Assembly (NCBI GenBank): GCA_900543295.1
Contig: UQQY01000023.1
Coordinates: 1-18,112, forward strand
DNA from: an uncultured Oscillospiraceae bacterium
GTDB lineage: Bacteria; Bacillota; Clostridia; Oscillospirales; Ruminococcaceae
DNA: 18,112 nt
Direction: 5' to 3'
Shown: positions 5,819-14,081 of the stretch, piece after piece
How the letters are laid out: every line of letters starts with the position of its first letter
Position numbering within the stretch: the stretch's first letter is position 1
Made by a program: the position numbers and the translations under genes
The notes under the pieces: model-generated
What the model was told of the DNA's origin: nothing
The model's database searches: none
What the model saw: the letters and a program-made list of their open reading frames with translations, nothing else

Positions 5819-7174
5819 ATGATCAATGTGAACGATATTTTGGAAACCATCCGGATGATCCAGGATGAAAATCTGGACATCCGTACCATCACCATGGGCG
5901 TCTCCCTTTTGGACTGTATTGATGCAGACATCGATAAGGCGTGCGCCAAGGTGTATGAGAAAATCACGCGCTGCGCCAAAGATCTCGTCAAAACCGGCGA
6001 AGATATTGAGCGCGAATACGGCATACCGATCATCAACAAGCGCATTTCCGTCACGCCGATCGCCATCGTCAGCGCGGCATGCAGCCAAAGCCCGGTCAAA
6101 TTCGCGCAGACCATGGACAAAGCGGCGGAAGCGGTCGGCGTCAATCTGATCGGCGGCTATTCCGCACTTGTTCAAAAAGGATTCTCCGCAGGCGATTTAA
6201 ACCTCATCCGCTCTATTCCGGAGGCGCTTGCCTGCACATCGCGCGTCTGCTCGTCGGTCAACATTGGCTCCACAAAAACCGGAATCAATTTGGACGCCTG
6301 CAAGCTGATGGGACAAATTGTACGCGAAGCGGCGGAGCGCACAGTGGAGCAAAAATGCTTCGGCGCGGCAAAGCTTGTGGTATTCTGCAACGCGCCGGAG
6401 GACAACCCGTTCATGGCGGGCGCGTTCCACGGCGTCGGCGAGCCGGATTGCATTATCAATGTCGGCGTATCGGGCCCGGGCGTTGTCCGCGCGGCCGTCT
6501 CGAAATACCCGGATGCTTCCATTACCGAAATTGCGGACGTCATCAAGAAAACTGCGTTTAAAATTACGCGCATGGGTCAGTTGGTCGGCGCCGTTGCCTC
6601 GGAACGTCTGGGCGTTCCGTTCGGCATTGTAGATCTCTCCCTCGCGCCCACACCGGCCGTCGGCGATTCAGTCGCCCACATTCTGGAGGAGATCGGACTG
6701 GAGCAGTGCGGCACGCACGGCACCACTGCGGCGCTTGCCCTGTTAAACGATGCGGTCAAAAAGGGCGGCGTTATGGCTTCCTCGCGCATCGGCGGACTCT
6801 CCGGCGCGTTTATCCCGGTATCAGAGGATGCAGGTATGATCGACGCGGCGAAGAGCGGCGCTCTCTGTATCGAAAAGCTTGAGGCAATGACGGCCGTCTG
6901 TTCGGTTGGTCTCGATATGATCTGCATTCCGGGCGATACGCCGGCCGATACAATCTCCGCGATCATTGCGGATGAAGCGGCCATCGGCATGGTCAATTCC
7001 AAAACCACAGCCGTCCGCGTGATTCCGGCAATCGGCTGCAAGGTCGGCGACGAGCTTGACTTCGGCGGTCTCTTCGGCAGCGGTCCGGTCATGAAAATCA
7101 ATCGGAATTCCTCTTCCGCATTTATAAACCGCGGCGGACAGATTCCCGCACCGCTGCAAAGCCTTAAAAATTAA
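5819..7174 (+). CDS. UPF0210 / DUF711 protein (PFL-like fold)
   Basis: A full-length 451-residue member of UPF0210, beginning MINVNDILETIRMI and containing LDIRTITMGVSLLDC, which match the family start. The structure of the pneumococcal homologue is related to the pyruvate formate-lyase/ribonucleotide-reductase barrel, but I see no C-terminal glycyl-radical motif, so glycyl radical chemistry is not implied. The glycine-rich segments GVSGPGVVRAAV and FGGLFGSGPVMKI are typical of the family. It is the second gene of an operon with the ACT-domain protein. Its ribosome binding site is odd: the nearest purine-rich match, GAAAGG, ends 16 bases before the ATG, and no in-frame alternative start lies closer. 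Function is not established; a metabolic enzyme controlled by the ACT partner is inferred from their pairing. Confidence 0.93.
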   Translation: MINVNDILETIRMIQDENLDIRTITMGVSLLDCIDADIDKACAKVYEKITRCAKDLVKTGEDIEREYGIPIINKRISVTPIAIVSAACSQSPVKFAQTMDKAAEAVGVNLIGGYSALVQKGFSAGDLNLIRSIPEALACTSRVCSSVNIGSTKTGINLDACKLMGQIVREAAERTVEQKCFGAAKLVVFCNAPEDNPFMAGAFHGVGEPDCIINVGVSGPGVVRAAVSKYPDASITEIADVIKKTAFKITRMGQLVGAVASERLGVPFGIVDLSLAPTPAVGDSVAHILEEIGLEQCGTHGTTAALALLNDAVKKGGVMASSRIGGLSGAFIPVSEDAGMIDAAKSGALCIEKLEAMTAVCSVGLDMICIPGDTPADTISAIIADEAAIGMVNSKTTAVRVIPAIGCKVGDELDFGGLFGSGPVMKINRNSSSAFINRGGQIPAPLQSLKN

Positions 7175-7210
7175 GAAACAATGAATTGCTTTTTGAATTT
7201 CACGCTTTGT

Positions 7211-7239
7211 TTGAATTGTTCATATTCTTATCATAAAAT
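7211..7239 (+). promoter_or_regulatory. Candidate promoter of the V/A-type ATPase operon
   Basis: TTGAAT (7211-7216), a 17-bp spacer and TAAAAT (7234-7239). The predicted start near 7246 gives a leader of about 195 nt before the first ATPase gene. No better promoter is visible closer to the operon, and no convincing terminator separates it from the UPF0210 gene, so some readthrough is possible. Confidence 0.45.
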
Positions 7240-7376
7240 AAAACACGCAGTTTGACGCATCGTACACCGTAAGCGGCACAAGGTTTCAGACTGCCTGTTT
7301 TTCCGTTCCGTGCAAAACCGGCTGTGTTTTGTACTGGATACAGCGTATTGACCGGCTGAATGGCGCGTCATCAATC

Positions 7377-7401
7377 CGGCTGTTGTATGATACAACGGCC
7401 G
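7377..7401 (+). repeat. 12-bp inverted repeat in the ATPase operon leader
   Basis: Arms 7377-7388 and 7390-7401 are complementary at all 12 positions with one G-T pair, around a single central base; the core GTTGTATGATACAAC is perfectly symmetric. It lies 40 bases before the first ATPase start codon. A one-base centre suits a dimeric protein operator better than an RNA hairpin. The short motif CCGGCTG also recurs three times in this leader, at about 7316, 7352 and 7376. Confidence 0.5.
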
Positions 7402-7440
7402 TTCTTTGCGCTTTCGGCTACAAAAGGAGGATTGCTTTTC

Positions 7441-7749
7441 ATGGCTACCATCATTGAGCAGATTATCGCCATTGATCAGGATGCCCAAAAACGCCTTGAT
7501 GAAGCCTCCCGCTTCAAAGAGTCCTGCATCGGAGAGACGCAGAAGCAAATTGCGGATATGACGCGGCGCCTCGAAGAGGAGACCGCTTTGAAAATTGCCG
7601 CTGTCGAGCGGGAGGAAGGCGAAAAAGCGCGGCACGAGCAGATGGAAATTTCCCGCTCCAGGGAAGAGGCGCTTCGCCGTCTGCAAGCGCAGTATGATCA
7701 AACAAAGGACACGCTTGCACAGGATCTGTTTGCCCGCGTGATCCGGTAA
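7441..7749 (+). CDS. V/A-type ATP synthase peripheral-stalk subunit (G/H-like)
   Basis: A 102-residue, highly charged, almost wholly helical protein (heptad-like runs from about 10 to 95, rich in Glu, Lys, Arg and Gln) with no membrane span. This matches the small G/H subunit that forms a coiled coil with subunit E in the peripheral stalk holding the catalytic head to subunit I. It is the first gene of the ATPase operon, the position occupied by the stalk gene in Enterococcus hirae and Thermus. The start is the ATG after AAAAGGAGG; an upstream in-frame ATG at 7360 lacks a ribosome binding site and would cross the leader palindrome. Sequence conservation in this family is weak, so the call rests largely on size, coiled coil and context. 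Confidence 0.8.
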   Translation: MATIIEQIIAIDQDAQKRLDEASRFKESCIGETQKQIADMTRRLEEETALKIAAVEREEGEKARHEQMEISRSREEALRRLQAQYDQTKDTLAQDLFARVIR

Positions 7750-7768
7750 GAAAGGACGCGATACGCTT

Positions 7769-8803
7769 ATGCTCCGTACCTTTTCCGGCAACGCCATTAC
7801 TGCCAAAGCCCGCGCAATCTACGGCAAGCGGCTGACCACCGCAAATTACAGGGAGCTTTTGCGGCTCCGTTCCGTATCGGCTGTCGCCGCCTATCTGAAA
7901 GAAACGCCGGCCTATCATGACGATCTCTCCGGTGTAAGCGAGCTGCAAATCCACCGCGGACAACTTGAAAACATTCTGAACCGCGCTGTGCTTGACCGCA
8001 TGCTGCGGATGTGCCATTACGATTTTTCCGGCAAAAACAGCTTCTTCCGCTGCGCGGTGGAAAGCGTCGAAATCCGCATGATTCTGCGCGCGATTATGAT
8101 GTTAAACGCAGGCTCGCAGGAGTCGCTTCTTTTTTCGCTTCCCGCCTATATGAAACCCTATACGGCTTTCGATTTCATGGAGCTTTCGCAGATCCGTTCG
8201 TTTGCAGAGCTGCTGCGCGTTCTTGGCGACACGCCTTACGAGAAAATACTCAGACGGTATGAGGCTCAAAACGGAGAAATCAACCTCTCGTTCTGCGAGC
8301 GCGACTTAAAAGAGGCGTATTACCACGATATGCTCAAAATTGCGCAGACCGATTATAAAGGCCGGACGCGCGCGCAACTATGCGACTTGATTTTGACGGA
8401 GGCCGAGCTTTTGAACATCTCTTTGATTTACCGTCTAAAGACCTTCTTCAACCGCTCTCCAGAGGAAATCCGCCATATGCTCCTGCCGTTTCACAAGCGG
8501 CTTACGCCGGCAAGGCTTGCCGCTCTGCTCAACGCGCCCGGGGGCGAGGATTTTCCCGTTTCTCTTGCCAAAAACGGTTATCTGTCTGCGGACGCTTCTT
8601 ATGAGTATGTTGAAGAGTATACGAAAGAGTTGCGCTTTACGCTGAGCAAGCGGCTGATGCGCTCGGCGGCAGGCGCGCCGGTTGCGTTTTTCGCTCTGAT
8701 GACGCTGCTTAAAATCGAGGTTGAAAACGTAACGACCATCATCGAGGGAATCCGCTACCAAAACAACCCCGATGAAATTGAAAAACTGCTGATTCTGGAA
8801 TAG
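7769..8803 (+). CDS. ntpC: V-type ATP synthase subunit C (collar subunit, AC39 family)
   Basis: A 344-residue soluble protein of the vATP-synt_AC39 family (subunit C, equivalent to eukaryotic d). This funnel-shaped helical collar sits on the K ring and receives the central stalk D/F, passing rotation between V1 and Vo. Length and the helix-rich pattern fit the family, with typical segments such as RAIYGKRLTTANYRELLRL near the start and the closing KIEVENVTTIIEGIRY. AAAGGA precedes the ATG by 12 bases. It follows the stalk gene after 19 bases and precedes subunit I by 72 bases, a gap that holds a small hairpin. In E. hirae and Thermus the C gene lies after E, so its second place here is a rearranged order. 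Confidence 0.9.
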   Translation: MLRTFSGNAITAKARAIYGKRLTTANYRELLRLRSVSAVAAYLKETPAYHDDLSGVSELQIHRGQLENILNRAVLDRMLRMCHYDFSGKNSFFRCAVESVEIRMILRAIMMLNAGSQESLLFSLPAYMKPYTAFDFMELSQIRSFAELLRVLGDTPYEKILRRYEAQNGEINLSFCERDLKEAYYHDMLKIAQTDYKGRTRAQLCDLILTEAELLNISLIYRLKTFFNRSPEEIRHMLLPFHKRLTPARLAALLNAPGGEDFPVSLAKNGYLSADASYEYVEEYTKELRFTLSKRLMRSAAGAPVAFFALMTLLKIEVENVTTIIEGIRYQNNPDEIEKLLILE

Positions 8804-8806
8804 CAT

Positions 8807-8826
8807 GCAGCTTGTCTTTAAGCTGC
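8807..8826 (+). other. Small intercistronic hairpin between ATPase genes C and I
   Basis: GCAGCTT (8807-8813) and AAGCTGC (8820-8826) form a perfect 7-bp stem with a 6-nt loop, starting four bases after the stop of the C gene. It has no U-tract, so it is not a simple terminator; it might affect mRNA processing or relative expression. Confidence 0.35.
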
Positions 8827-8875
8827 TAATCCCGTTTCAGCAGCCAGAACAAAACAAAAAAGGTGGTGTTTTTTC

Positions 8876-10822
8876 TTGGCAATCGAAAAAATGGCCCTCA
8901 TCAACCTGATCGGCAATCTGGAGGATCTGGATCAGACGCTGCTGATCTGTCTGCAATCCGGCTTCTTCCATCCGGAGGTTGCAATCCATACGGCGGATTC
9001 TTCCCACGGCTTTCACGTGCTGGAAGGGGAAAATCCGTATGCGCCGCTGATGACACAGGTAAAGCGGCTCGCTTCGGATTTGGATATTCGCCTGCATGAA
9101 GTTCCCTTTCCAAAAGACGGACAAACGGCTGAGGTAATTCAGTCGCGTCTCAATTCGCTTCAGGAGCAAAGCACCGTGCTTGCCGAACAAAAGCGCGCCG
9201 TGCAGGAAAATATCCTGCAACACGAGCAGGTGCTGATTCAATTAACCCATTTGGCAGGCTTAAATATCAGCTTTGACGATATTTTCTCCTGCCAGTACGT
9301 AAAGTCCCGCTTTGGCCGGCTCCCGCGCGACAGCTATGAAAAGCTTTCCTATTATGACGACCGGAAGTTTTTCTTCTTTCCCTTTGACAGCGACAAGGAA
9401 TACTATTGGGGCGTCTACTTTGCGCCTGCAACCAAAGCGGCTTCTATCGACGACATCTTTACTTCCCTTTACTTCGAACGGATCCGTATTCCGGATTACG
9501 CGCACGGCACGCCGGAGCAGGCTTCCGCTAATCTGACCGCCGTTATCGAATCTGAGAGGCAGAAGCTTTCCGAAATCGAAAAACAGATCGCCGCGCTTCG
9601 CCAAACGGAGGAAACCAATCTTCTCCAGACCTACTGTGCCGTCTGCTTTTGGCACAAGGCCTTTGAAATGCGCAAATACGTCGCCGTGCTGGGCAGCCGC
9701 TTTTACGTTGTCGGCTTTATTCCAAAGGCAAAAAACGAAGCGTTTAAAAAGCAGTTTGAGCCGTTTGAAAGCGTTTCCTATGTTTCAAAGCCCTATGACG
9801 CGGATCCGTCGCTTTCTCCGCCGGTCAAGCTCAAAAACAACCGATTTACAAAGCCGTTTGAGATGTTTGTCAACATGTACAGTCTGCCGTCGTATCAGGA
9901 CATCGACCCCACTTCTCTGGTCGCCGTTACCTATACTTTGCTGTTCGGCATCATGTTCGGCGACCTTGGGCAGGGGCTTCTGCTCTCTCTCATCGGTCTG
10001 CTTGCATACAAGTGGAAAAAAATGGCGCTTGGCCGCATTATGATCCGTATCGGTTTTTCGAGCGCCTTCTTCGGCTTCTTGTACGGCTCCGTTTTCGGTT
10101 ACGAGCATTTGCTTGACCCAATGTACAAAGCGCTGTTCGGCATGGACGGCAAGCCGATTGAGATTTTCGACACCGGCACGACCAATATGCTGCTGCTTGC
10201 CGCCATTGCAATCGGCGTCCTGCTGATTGTGATCTCTATCTCCGTCAACATATACTTAGGTTTTCGGTCCAGGGATTACGAGCGCGCCGTATTCGGTCAC
10301 AACGGAATAGCAGGGCTTGTTTTCTATCTGGCCGCTGCGTTCGCTGTCGTTGATATGATGATGCTGCATACCGGCGCTGTAAATGTTTTCTATGTACTCG
10401 GCCTTATCATCCTGCCGCTTTTCCTGATTTTCTTTAAAAAGCCGCTCACAAGCGTGCTCACGCACCGCGGAAAAGCGTTTGAAAACGGCGTCGGAGAATT
10501 TATTGTCGAGAATTTCTTTGAACTGTTCGAGTACGTGCTGAGCTATCTCTCAAACTCCATGTCCTTTCTTCGTGTCGGCGGTTTTATTTTGAGCCACGCC
10601 GGCATGATGACAGTCGTCATGTCGCTTGCCGACATGGTTGGCGCAGGAGCAGGCCCGATTGTGGTAATCTTCGGCAATTTGTTCGTCATGTGTCTTGAGG
10701 GTCTGATCGTCGGCATTCAGGTGCTGCGTCTCGAATTTTACGAGATTTTCAGCCGCAACTTTGAAGGCAACGGAAAGCCCTATGAACCGGCTACGGTGTC
10801 CTATCAGGATCTTGACGCCTGA
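8876..10822 (+). CDS. ntpI: V-type ATP synthase subunit I (membrane stator, 116-kDa family)
   Basis: A 648-residue membrane stator (equivalent to eukaryotic subunit a) that provides the two ion half-channels facing the K ring. The N-terminal part to about 340 is soluble, with coiled-coil stretches near 85-125 and 220-250 that dock the peripheral stalks. From about 348 to 630 there are multiple membrane spans, starting LVAVTYTLLFGIMFGDLGQG. The critical channel arginine is Arg566 in SMSFLRVGGFILSHAGM. The start is TTG at 8876, nine bases after AGGTGG, giving MAIEKMALINLIG, the usual family opening; the ATG at 8891 is the alternative. It lies between C and K in the operon. No truncation is visible. 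Confidence 0.96.
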   Translation: MAIEKMALINLIGNLEDLDQTLLICLQSGFFHPEVAIHTADSSHGFHVLEGENPYAPLMTQVKRLASDLDIRLHEVPFPKDGQTAEVIQSRLNSLQEQSTVLAEQKRAVQENILQHEQVLIQLTHLAGLNISFDDIFSCQYVKSRFGRLPRDSYEKLSYYDDRKFFFFPFDSDKEYYWGVYFAPATKAASIDDIFTSLYFERIRIPDYAHGTPEQASANLTAVIESERQKLSEIEKQIAALRQTEETNLLQTYCAVCFWHKAFEMRKYVAVLGSRFYVVGFIPKAKNEAFKKQFEPFESVSYVSKPYDADPSLSPPVKLKNNRFTKPFEMFVNMYSLPSYQDIDPTSLVAVTYTLLFGIMFGDLGQGLLLSLIGLLAYKWKKMALGRIMIRIGFSSAFFGFLYGSVFGYEHLLDPMYKALFGMDGKPIEIFDTGTTNMLLLAAIAIGVLLIVISISVNIYLGFRSRDYERAVFGHNGIAGLVFYLAAAFAVVDMMMLHTGAVNVFYVLGLIILPLFLIFFKKPLTSVLTHRGKAFENGVGEFIVENFFELFEYVLSYLSNSMSFLRVGGFILSHAGMMTVVMSLADMVGAGAGPIVVIFGNLFVMCLEGLIVGIQVLRLEFYEIFSRNFEGNGKPYEPATVSYQDLDA

Positions 10823-10875
10823 TAGTCTTTGCCGGTAAATTTTCTTTTTCATTTAATATTTTGGAGGAATGAATT

Positions 10876-11310
10876 ATGAATCTCGCATTAGTACTGATTG
10901 TACCGCTGTTCGCACTCGCACTGCTCGCCGCCCCGCTCGTTCCGGTATACCGCGGCGTTACCACCGGCAAAAAGGCGAAACGCTCCGTTATTGCAAATCT
11001 CTGTGCATTTGCAGGCGTCTGTGTCTTGGCATTCATCCTTCCGGTCGGCAACTTCGCCTTTGCCGCAGCAGAAACCGCGGAAGCTGCCTCCGGTCTTGCA
11101 GCAGGTATGGGTTACCTTGGCGCAGCGCTTGTAACCGGTCTATCCTGTCTGGGCGCCGGCATTGCTGTCGCATCCGCCGCTCCGGCTGCAATCGGCGCCG
11201 TCAGCGAAGATCCGAAATCCTTTGGTAAAGCGATGATCTTCGTCGTCCTCGGTGAAGGCGTCGCCATCTATGGCCTGTTAATTTCCATCCTGATTCTCAA
11301 CAGACTGTAA
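10876..11310 (+). CDS. ntpK: V-type ATP synthase subunit K (rotor ring proteolipid)
   Basis: A 144-residue membrane protein that forms the rotating ion-carrying ring. Four spans are visible: about 2-24, 38-62, 77-106 and 117-142. The last two make a classic c-type hairpin with a Gly/Ala-rich helix, the loop SEDPKSFGK, and the ion-binding Glu127 in GEGVAIYGLLISILIL. The first two spans do not look like a duplicated c hairpin: they lack the glycine pattern and a second carboxylate, and span 2 ends in the signal-peptide-like FAFAAAETA. This resembles other clostridial forms, unlike the duplicated 4-helix NtpK of E. hirae. Whether the ion is Na+ or H+ cannot be settled by eye. GGAGG lies nine bases before the ATG. 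Confidence 0.93.
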   Translation: MNLALVLIVPLFALALLAAPLVPVYRGVTTGKKAKRSVIANLCAFAGVCVLAFILPVGNFAFAAAETAEAASGLAAGMGYLGAALVTGLSCLGAGIAVASAAPAAIGAVSEDPKSFGKAMIFVVLGEGVAIYGLLISILILNRL

Positions 11311-11348
11311 TACGCAGCAGATCAAATCTTGAAGAAAGGACGGCAGGT

Positions 11349-11657
11349 ATGAAATTTTTTGTTATCAGCGACAATACGGATACCCAAACCGGCATGCGCT
11401 TAACCGGCGCGGACGGCGTGGTGGCGCATGAACGGCAGGAAGTAGAGGAAGCGCTTGCGCGCGCCTTCTCCGATCCGGAGATTGGCATTGTTTTGATGAC
11501 GCAGAAGCTGATTAACCTCTGCCCCGAGCTGGTGTTCGATTATAAGCTGAACCGAAAACGTCCGCTGATCGTGGAAATTCCCGATCGGCACGCCACCTCC
11601 AACATCAGCGACACCATTTCGCGCTATATCGAAGAAGCCGTCGGCATCAAGATCTGA
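11349..11657 (+). CDS. V-type ATP synthase subunit F (central stalk)
   Basis: A 102-residue soluble protein beginning MKFFVISDNTDTQTGMRLTG, with the alternating strand/helix fold of the F subunit and the characteristic EIGIVLMTQKLI segment followed by the conserved IVEIPDRH. With subunit D it forms the central rotor shaft and can modulate ATP hydrolysis. AAAGGA precedes the ATG by eight bases. It sits between K and E, whereas in E. hirae (where it is named NtpG) it follows C, another sign of a reshuffled order. Complete and unremarkable otherwise. Confidence 0.93.
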   Translation: MKFFVISDNTDTQTGMRLTGADGVVAHERQEVEEALARAFSDPEIGIVLMTQKLINLCPELVFDYKLNRKRPLIVEIPDRHATSNISDTISRYIEEAVGIKI

Positions 11658-11688
11658 AAACGCTTTCTCATGAAAGGAGTCTGACGAG

Positions 11689-12279
11689 ATGGATCAGCAG
11701 GAAAAACTGCTCAAATTCCAAAAGGCCGTTTTTGCAGAGATAGAGCAGAAGACGGCAATGATCCGCACAGATGCGGAACAAAACAAGACCTGCGCGCTGG
11801 AACAAGCTAAAGAAGCGCTGCTTGCCAAAGCGGAAAACGAGCTGCATGAAAAAACGGCCGAAATCCGTCAGGAAAACCGTCGCGAAACAGCAAAATGCAG
11901 TTTGGAGCTGAAGCGCACTCTGCTAAAAAGGCGGACGGAACTCACGGAAAAGATCTTTGCGGAAGTCGAGGACAAATTACGCGCCTACCGCCAAACCGAA
12001 GAATACCGCAATGAGCTTTTAAAGCGAGTAGCCGCATTCAGCGCGGCGCATCCGACAACGGATCCTGTTTTAAGCGTCGGCGAAGACGATATGGCGTTTG
12101 CTGATAGCTTACAAAAGGCCTTTGGACGTCCGTGTGAGCTTTGCGCGGACAGCTCGGCGGCGCTCGGCGGCTTTATCGTTTTTGACCGTGCGCAGAACCT
12201 CTACTATGACGAGACATTCGCACAGAAGCTTGCCGATCAAAAGCCCTATTTTATCGAACACAGCGGTTTTACGCTCTGA
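11689..12279 (+). CDS. ntpE: V-type ATP synthase subunit E (peripheral stalk)
   Basis: A 196-residue soluble protein. Residues 1 to about 105 form a long charged coiled coil (Gln, Lys, Glu, Arg, Ala), expected to pair with the G/H-like subunit encoded by the first gene of the operon. The C-terminal half (about 110-196) is the globular domain that binds the top of the A3B3 head, including the GGFIVFDRAQNLYYDETF segment, close to the family's usual ending. AAAGGAG lies nine bases before the ATG. It is followed after 35 bases by the catalytic A gene. Confidence 0.92.
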   Translation: MDQQEKLLKFQKAVFAEIEQKTAMIRTDAEQNKTCALEQAKEALLAKAENELHEKTAEIRQENRRETAKCSLELKRTLLKRRTELTEKIFAEVEDKLRAYRQTEEYRNELLKRVAAFSAAHPTTDPVLSVGEDDMAFADSLQKAFGRPCELCADSSAALGGFIVFDRAQNLYYDETFAQKLADQKPYFIEHSGFTL

Positions 12280-12314
12280 CCTGCAAAAAGACTGCCTAAG
12301 ACGAGGTGAAAAGC

Positions 12315-14081
12315 TTGAACAACACGATCTATTCGATCAACGGTCCGGTTGTCACCGTAAAAGACACCCGTGACTTTTCCATGATGGAAATGGTCTATGT
12401 CGGCGACGAGCATTTGGTCGGCGAGGTCATCGGCGTAAACGATGACCGCACCACCATTCAGGTCTACGAGGAAACGTCCGGCCTGCGTCCGGGCGAACCC
12501 GTAACCGGCACCGGCGCGCCGATCAGCGTAACGCTTGGCCCCGGCATCCTTTCCAATATTTATGACGGAATCGAGCGTCCGCTCAAGGACATCGCCGCAC
12601 AGTCGGGCGCTTTCATTGCGCGCGGTTCTGATGTGCCTGCGCTTGACCAAAACCGCCGCTTCGACGTTACAGTATGCGTAAAGCCGGGCGACATACTTTC
12701 AGGCGGCGCGGTTTATGCAGCCTGTCAGGAGACGCCGGTGATTCTGCACAAATGCATGGTACCGCCCAACTTAAGCGGTACTGTCACAGAGTCTTCCCCC
12801 TCCGGCAGCTATACCGTAAACGATCCGATCATCAAACTCAAAACCGCGGACGGCACAGAGCATACGCTCACGCTCTGCCAGAAATGGCCGATCCGCACCG
12901 CGCGCCCCGCAAAGCTCCGCAAGCCCATTTCTCTTCCGCTCATCACCGGCCAGCGCGTGATCGACACGCTGTTCCCGATTGCAAAAGGGGGCGCGGCGGC
13001 TGTTCCGGGCGGCTTCGGAACCGGCAAAACCATGACGCAGCACCAGCTCGCTAAATGGTGCGACGCGGATATTATTGTCTACGTCGGCTGCGGCGAACGC
13101 GGCAACGAAATGACGCAGGTACTCGACGAGTTCTCCGAGCTGGTTGACCCGAAAACAGGCAGCAAGCTGACCGATCGTACCGTGCTGATCGCCAATACCT
13201 CAAATATGCCGGTAGCAGCGCGCGAGGCTTCCATCTATACAGGTATTACGCTTGCGGAGTACTACCGCGACATGGGTTATCATGTCGCCATCATGGCGGA
13301 CTCCACCTCCCGCTGGGCGGAGGCACTGCGCGAAATTTCCGGGCGGCTTGAGGAAATGCCGGCAGAGGAAGGCTTTCCGGCCTATCTGCCGTCAAGACTG
13401 TCACAGTTCTACGAGCGCGCAGGCTATATGGTGAATTTAAACGGTACAGAGGGCTCTGTCTCCATCATCGGCGCAGTTTCTCCGCAGGGCGCGGATTTCT
13501 CCGAGCCTGTTACACAGAATACAAAGCGGTTTGTCCGTACATTCTGGGCGCTTGACAAATCGCTGGCTTATGCTCGTCACTATCCGGCCATCAACTGGAC
13601 GGACAGCTACAGCGAATATTTAGACGATCTTGCGGATTACTATAACAAAGAGGTTTCCAAAGAATTTCTCCCCTGCCGCCGCCGAATCGCCAATCTTCTG
13701 GCGGAGGAGGCAAGCCTGATGGAGATCGTCAAGCTGATCGGCGCGGACGTTCTTCCCGATGATCAGAAGCTCGTCATCGAAACAGCCAAGGCAATCCGCT
13801 TGGGCTTTTTGCAGCAGAACGCTTTCCACAAGGACGACACCTATGTGCCGCTTTCCAAACAGCTAAAAATGATGCAGGTTATCCTGTATTTAAACGACCA
13901 GTGTGCCGCCATCATCAAAAACGGCGTGGCACTCTCCGAAATCCTGGATCTGCACCTCTTTGAGCTGCTCGCCGGCATGAAATACGAAGTGCCGAACGAT
14001 CATCCGGAGGCGTTCGACGTGATTTACGAAAAAATTGACGCAGCGCTTAAGCCCTTTATCGGAAAGGAGGTGCGCGCATGA
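12315..14081 (+). CDS. ntpA: V-type ATP synthase subunit A (catalytic)
   Basis: The 588-residue catalytic subunit of the V1 head, which binds and hydrolyses or makes ATP at the A-B interface. The opening IYSINGPVVTV is the N-terminal barrel, followed by the A-subunit-specific insert (about 110-200). The P-loop GGFGTGKT is at residues 232-239, followed by CGERGNEM with the catalytic glutamate and by MADSTSRWAEALRE. Length is standard. I start at the TTG at 12315 because GAGGTG ends six bases before it; the GTG at 12306 is in frame but lies inside that site and would add three residues. The stop overlaps the start of the B gene by four bases (ATGA), so translation is coupled. Confidence 0.96.
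   Translation: MNNTIYSINGPVVTVKDTRDFSMMEMVYVGDEHLVGEVIGVNDDRTTIQVYEETSGLRPGEPVTGTGAPISVTLGPGILSNIYDGIERPLKDIAAQSGAFIARGSDVPALDQNRRFDVTVCVKPGDILSGGAVYAACQETPVILHKCMVPPNLSGTVTESSPSGSYTVNDPIIKLKTADGTEHTLTLCQKWPIRTARPAKLRKPISLPLITGQRVIDTLFPIAKGGAAAVPGGFGTGKTMTQHQLAKWCDADIIVYVGCGERGNEMTQVLDEFSELVDPKTGSKLTDRTVLIANTSNMPVAAREASIYTGITLAEYYRDMGYHVAIMADSTSRWAEALREISGRLEEMPAEEGFPAYLPSRLSQFYERAGYMVNLNGTEGSVSIIGAVSPQGADFSEPVTQNTKRFVRTFWALDKSLAYARHYPAINWTDSYSEYLDDLADYYNKEVSKEFLPCRRRIANLLAEEASLMEIVKLIGADVLPDDQKLVIETAKAIRLGFLQQNAFHKDDTYVPLSKQLKMMQVILYLNDQCAAIIKNGVALSEILDLHLFELLAGMKYEVPNDHPEAFDVIYEKIDAALKPFIGKEVRA

Noticed and set aside
7170..7200. Possible terminator after the UPF0210 gene (CAAT-GA-ATTG followed by CTTTTT)
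   Set aside because: The stem has only four uninterrupted pairs; too weak to call.
7360..7440. An in-frame ATG at 7360 extending the first ATPase gene by 27 residues
   Set aside because: It lacks a ribosome binding site and would translate through the leader palindrome, whereas AAAAGGAGG fits the ATG at 7441 and the family length.
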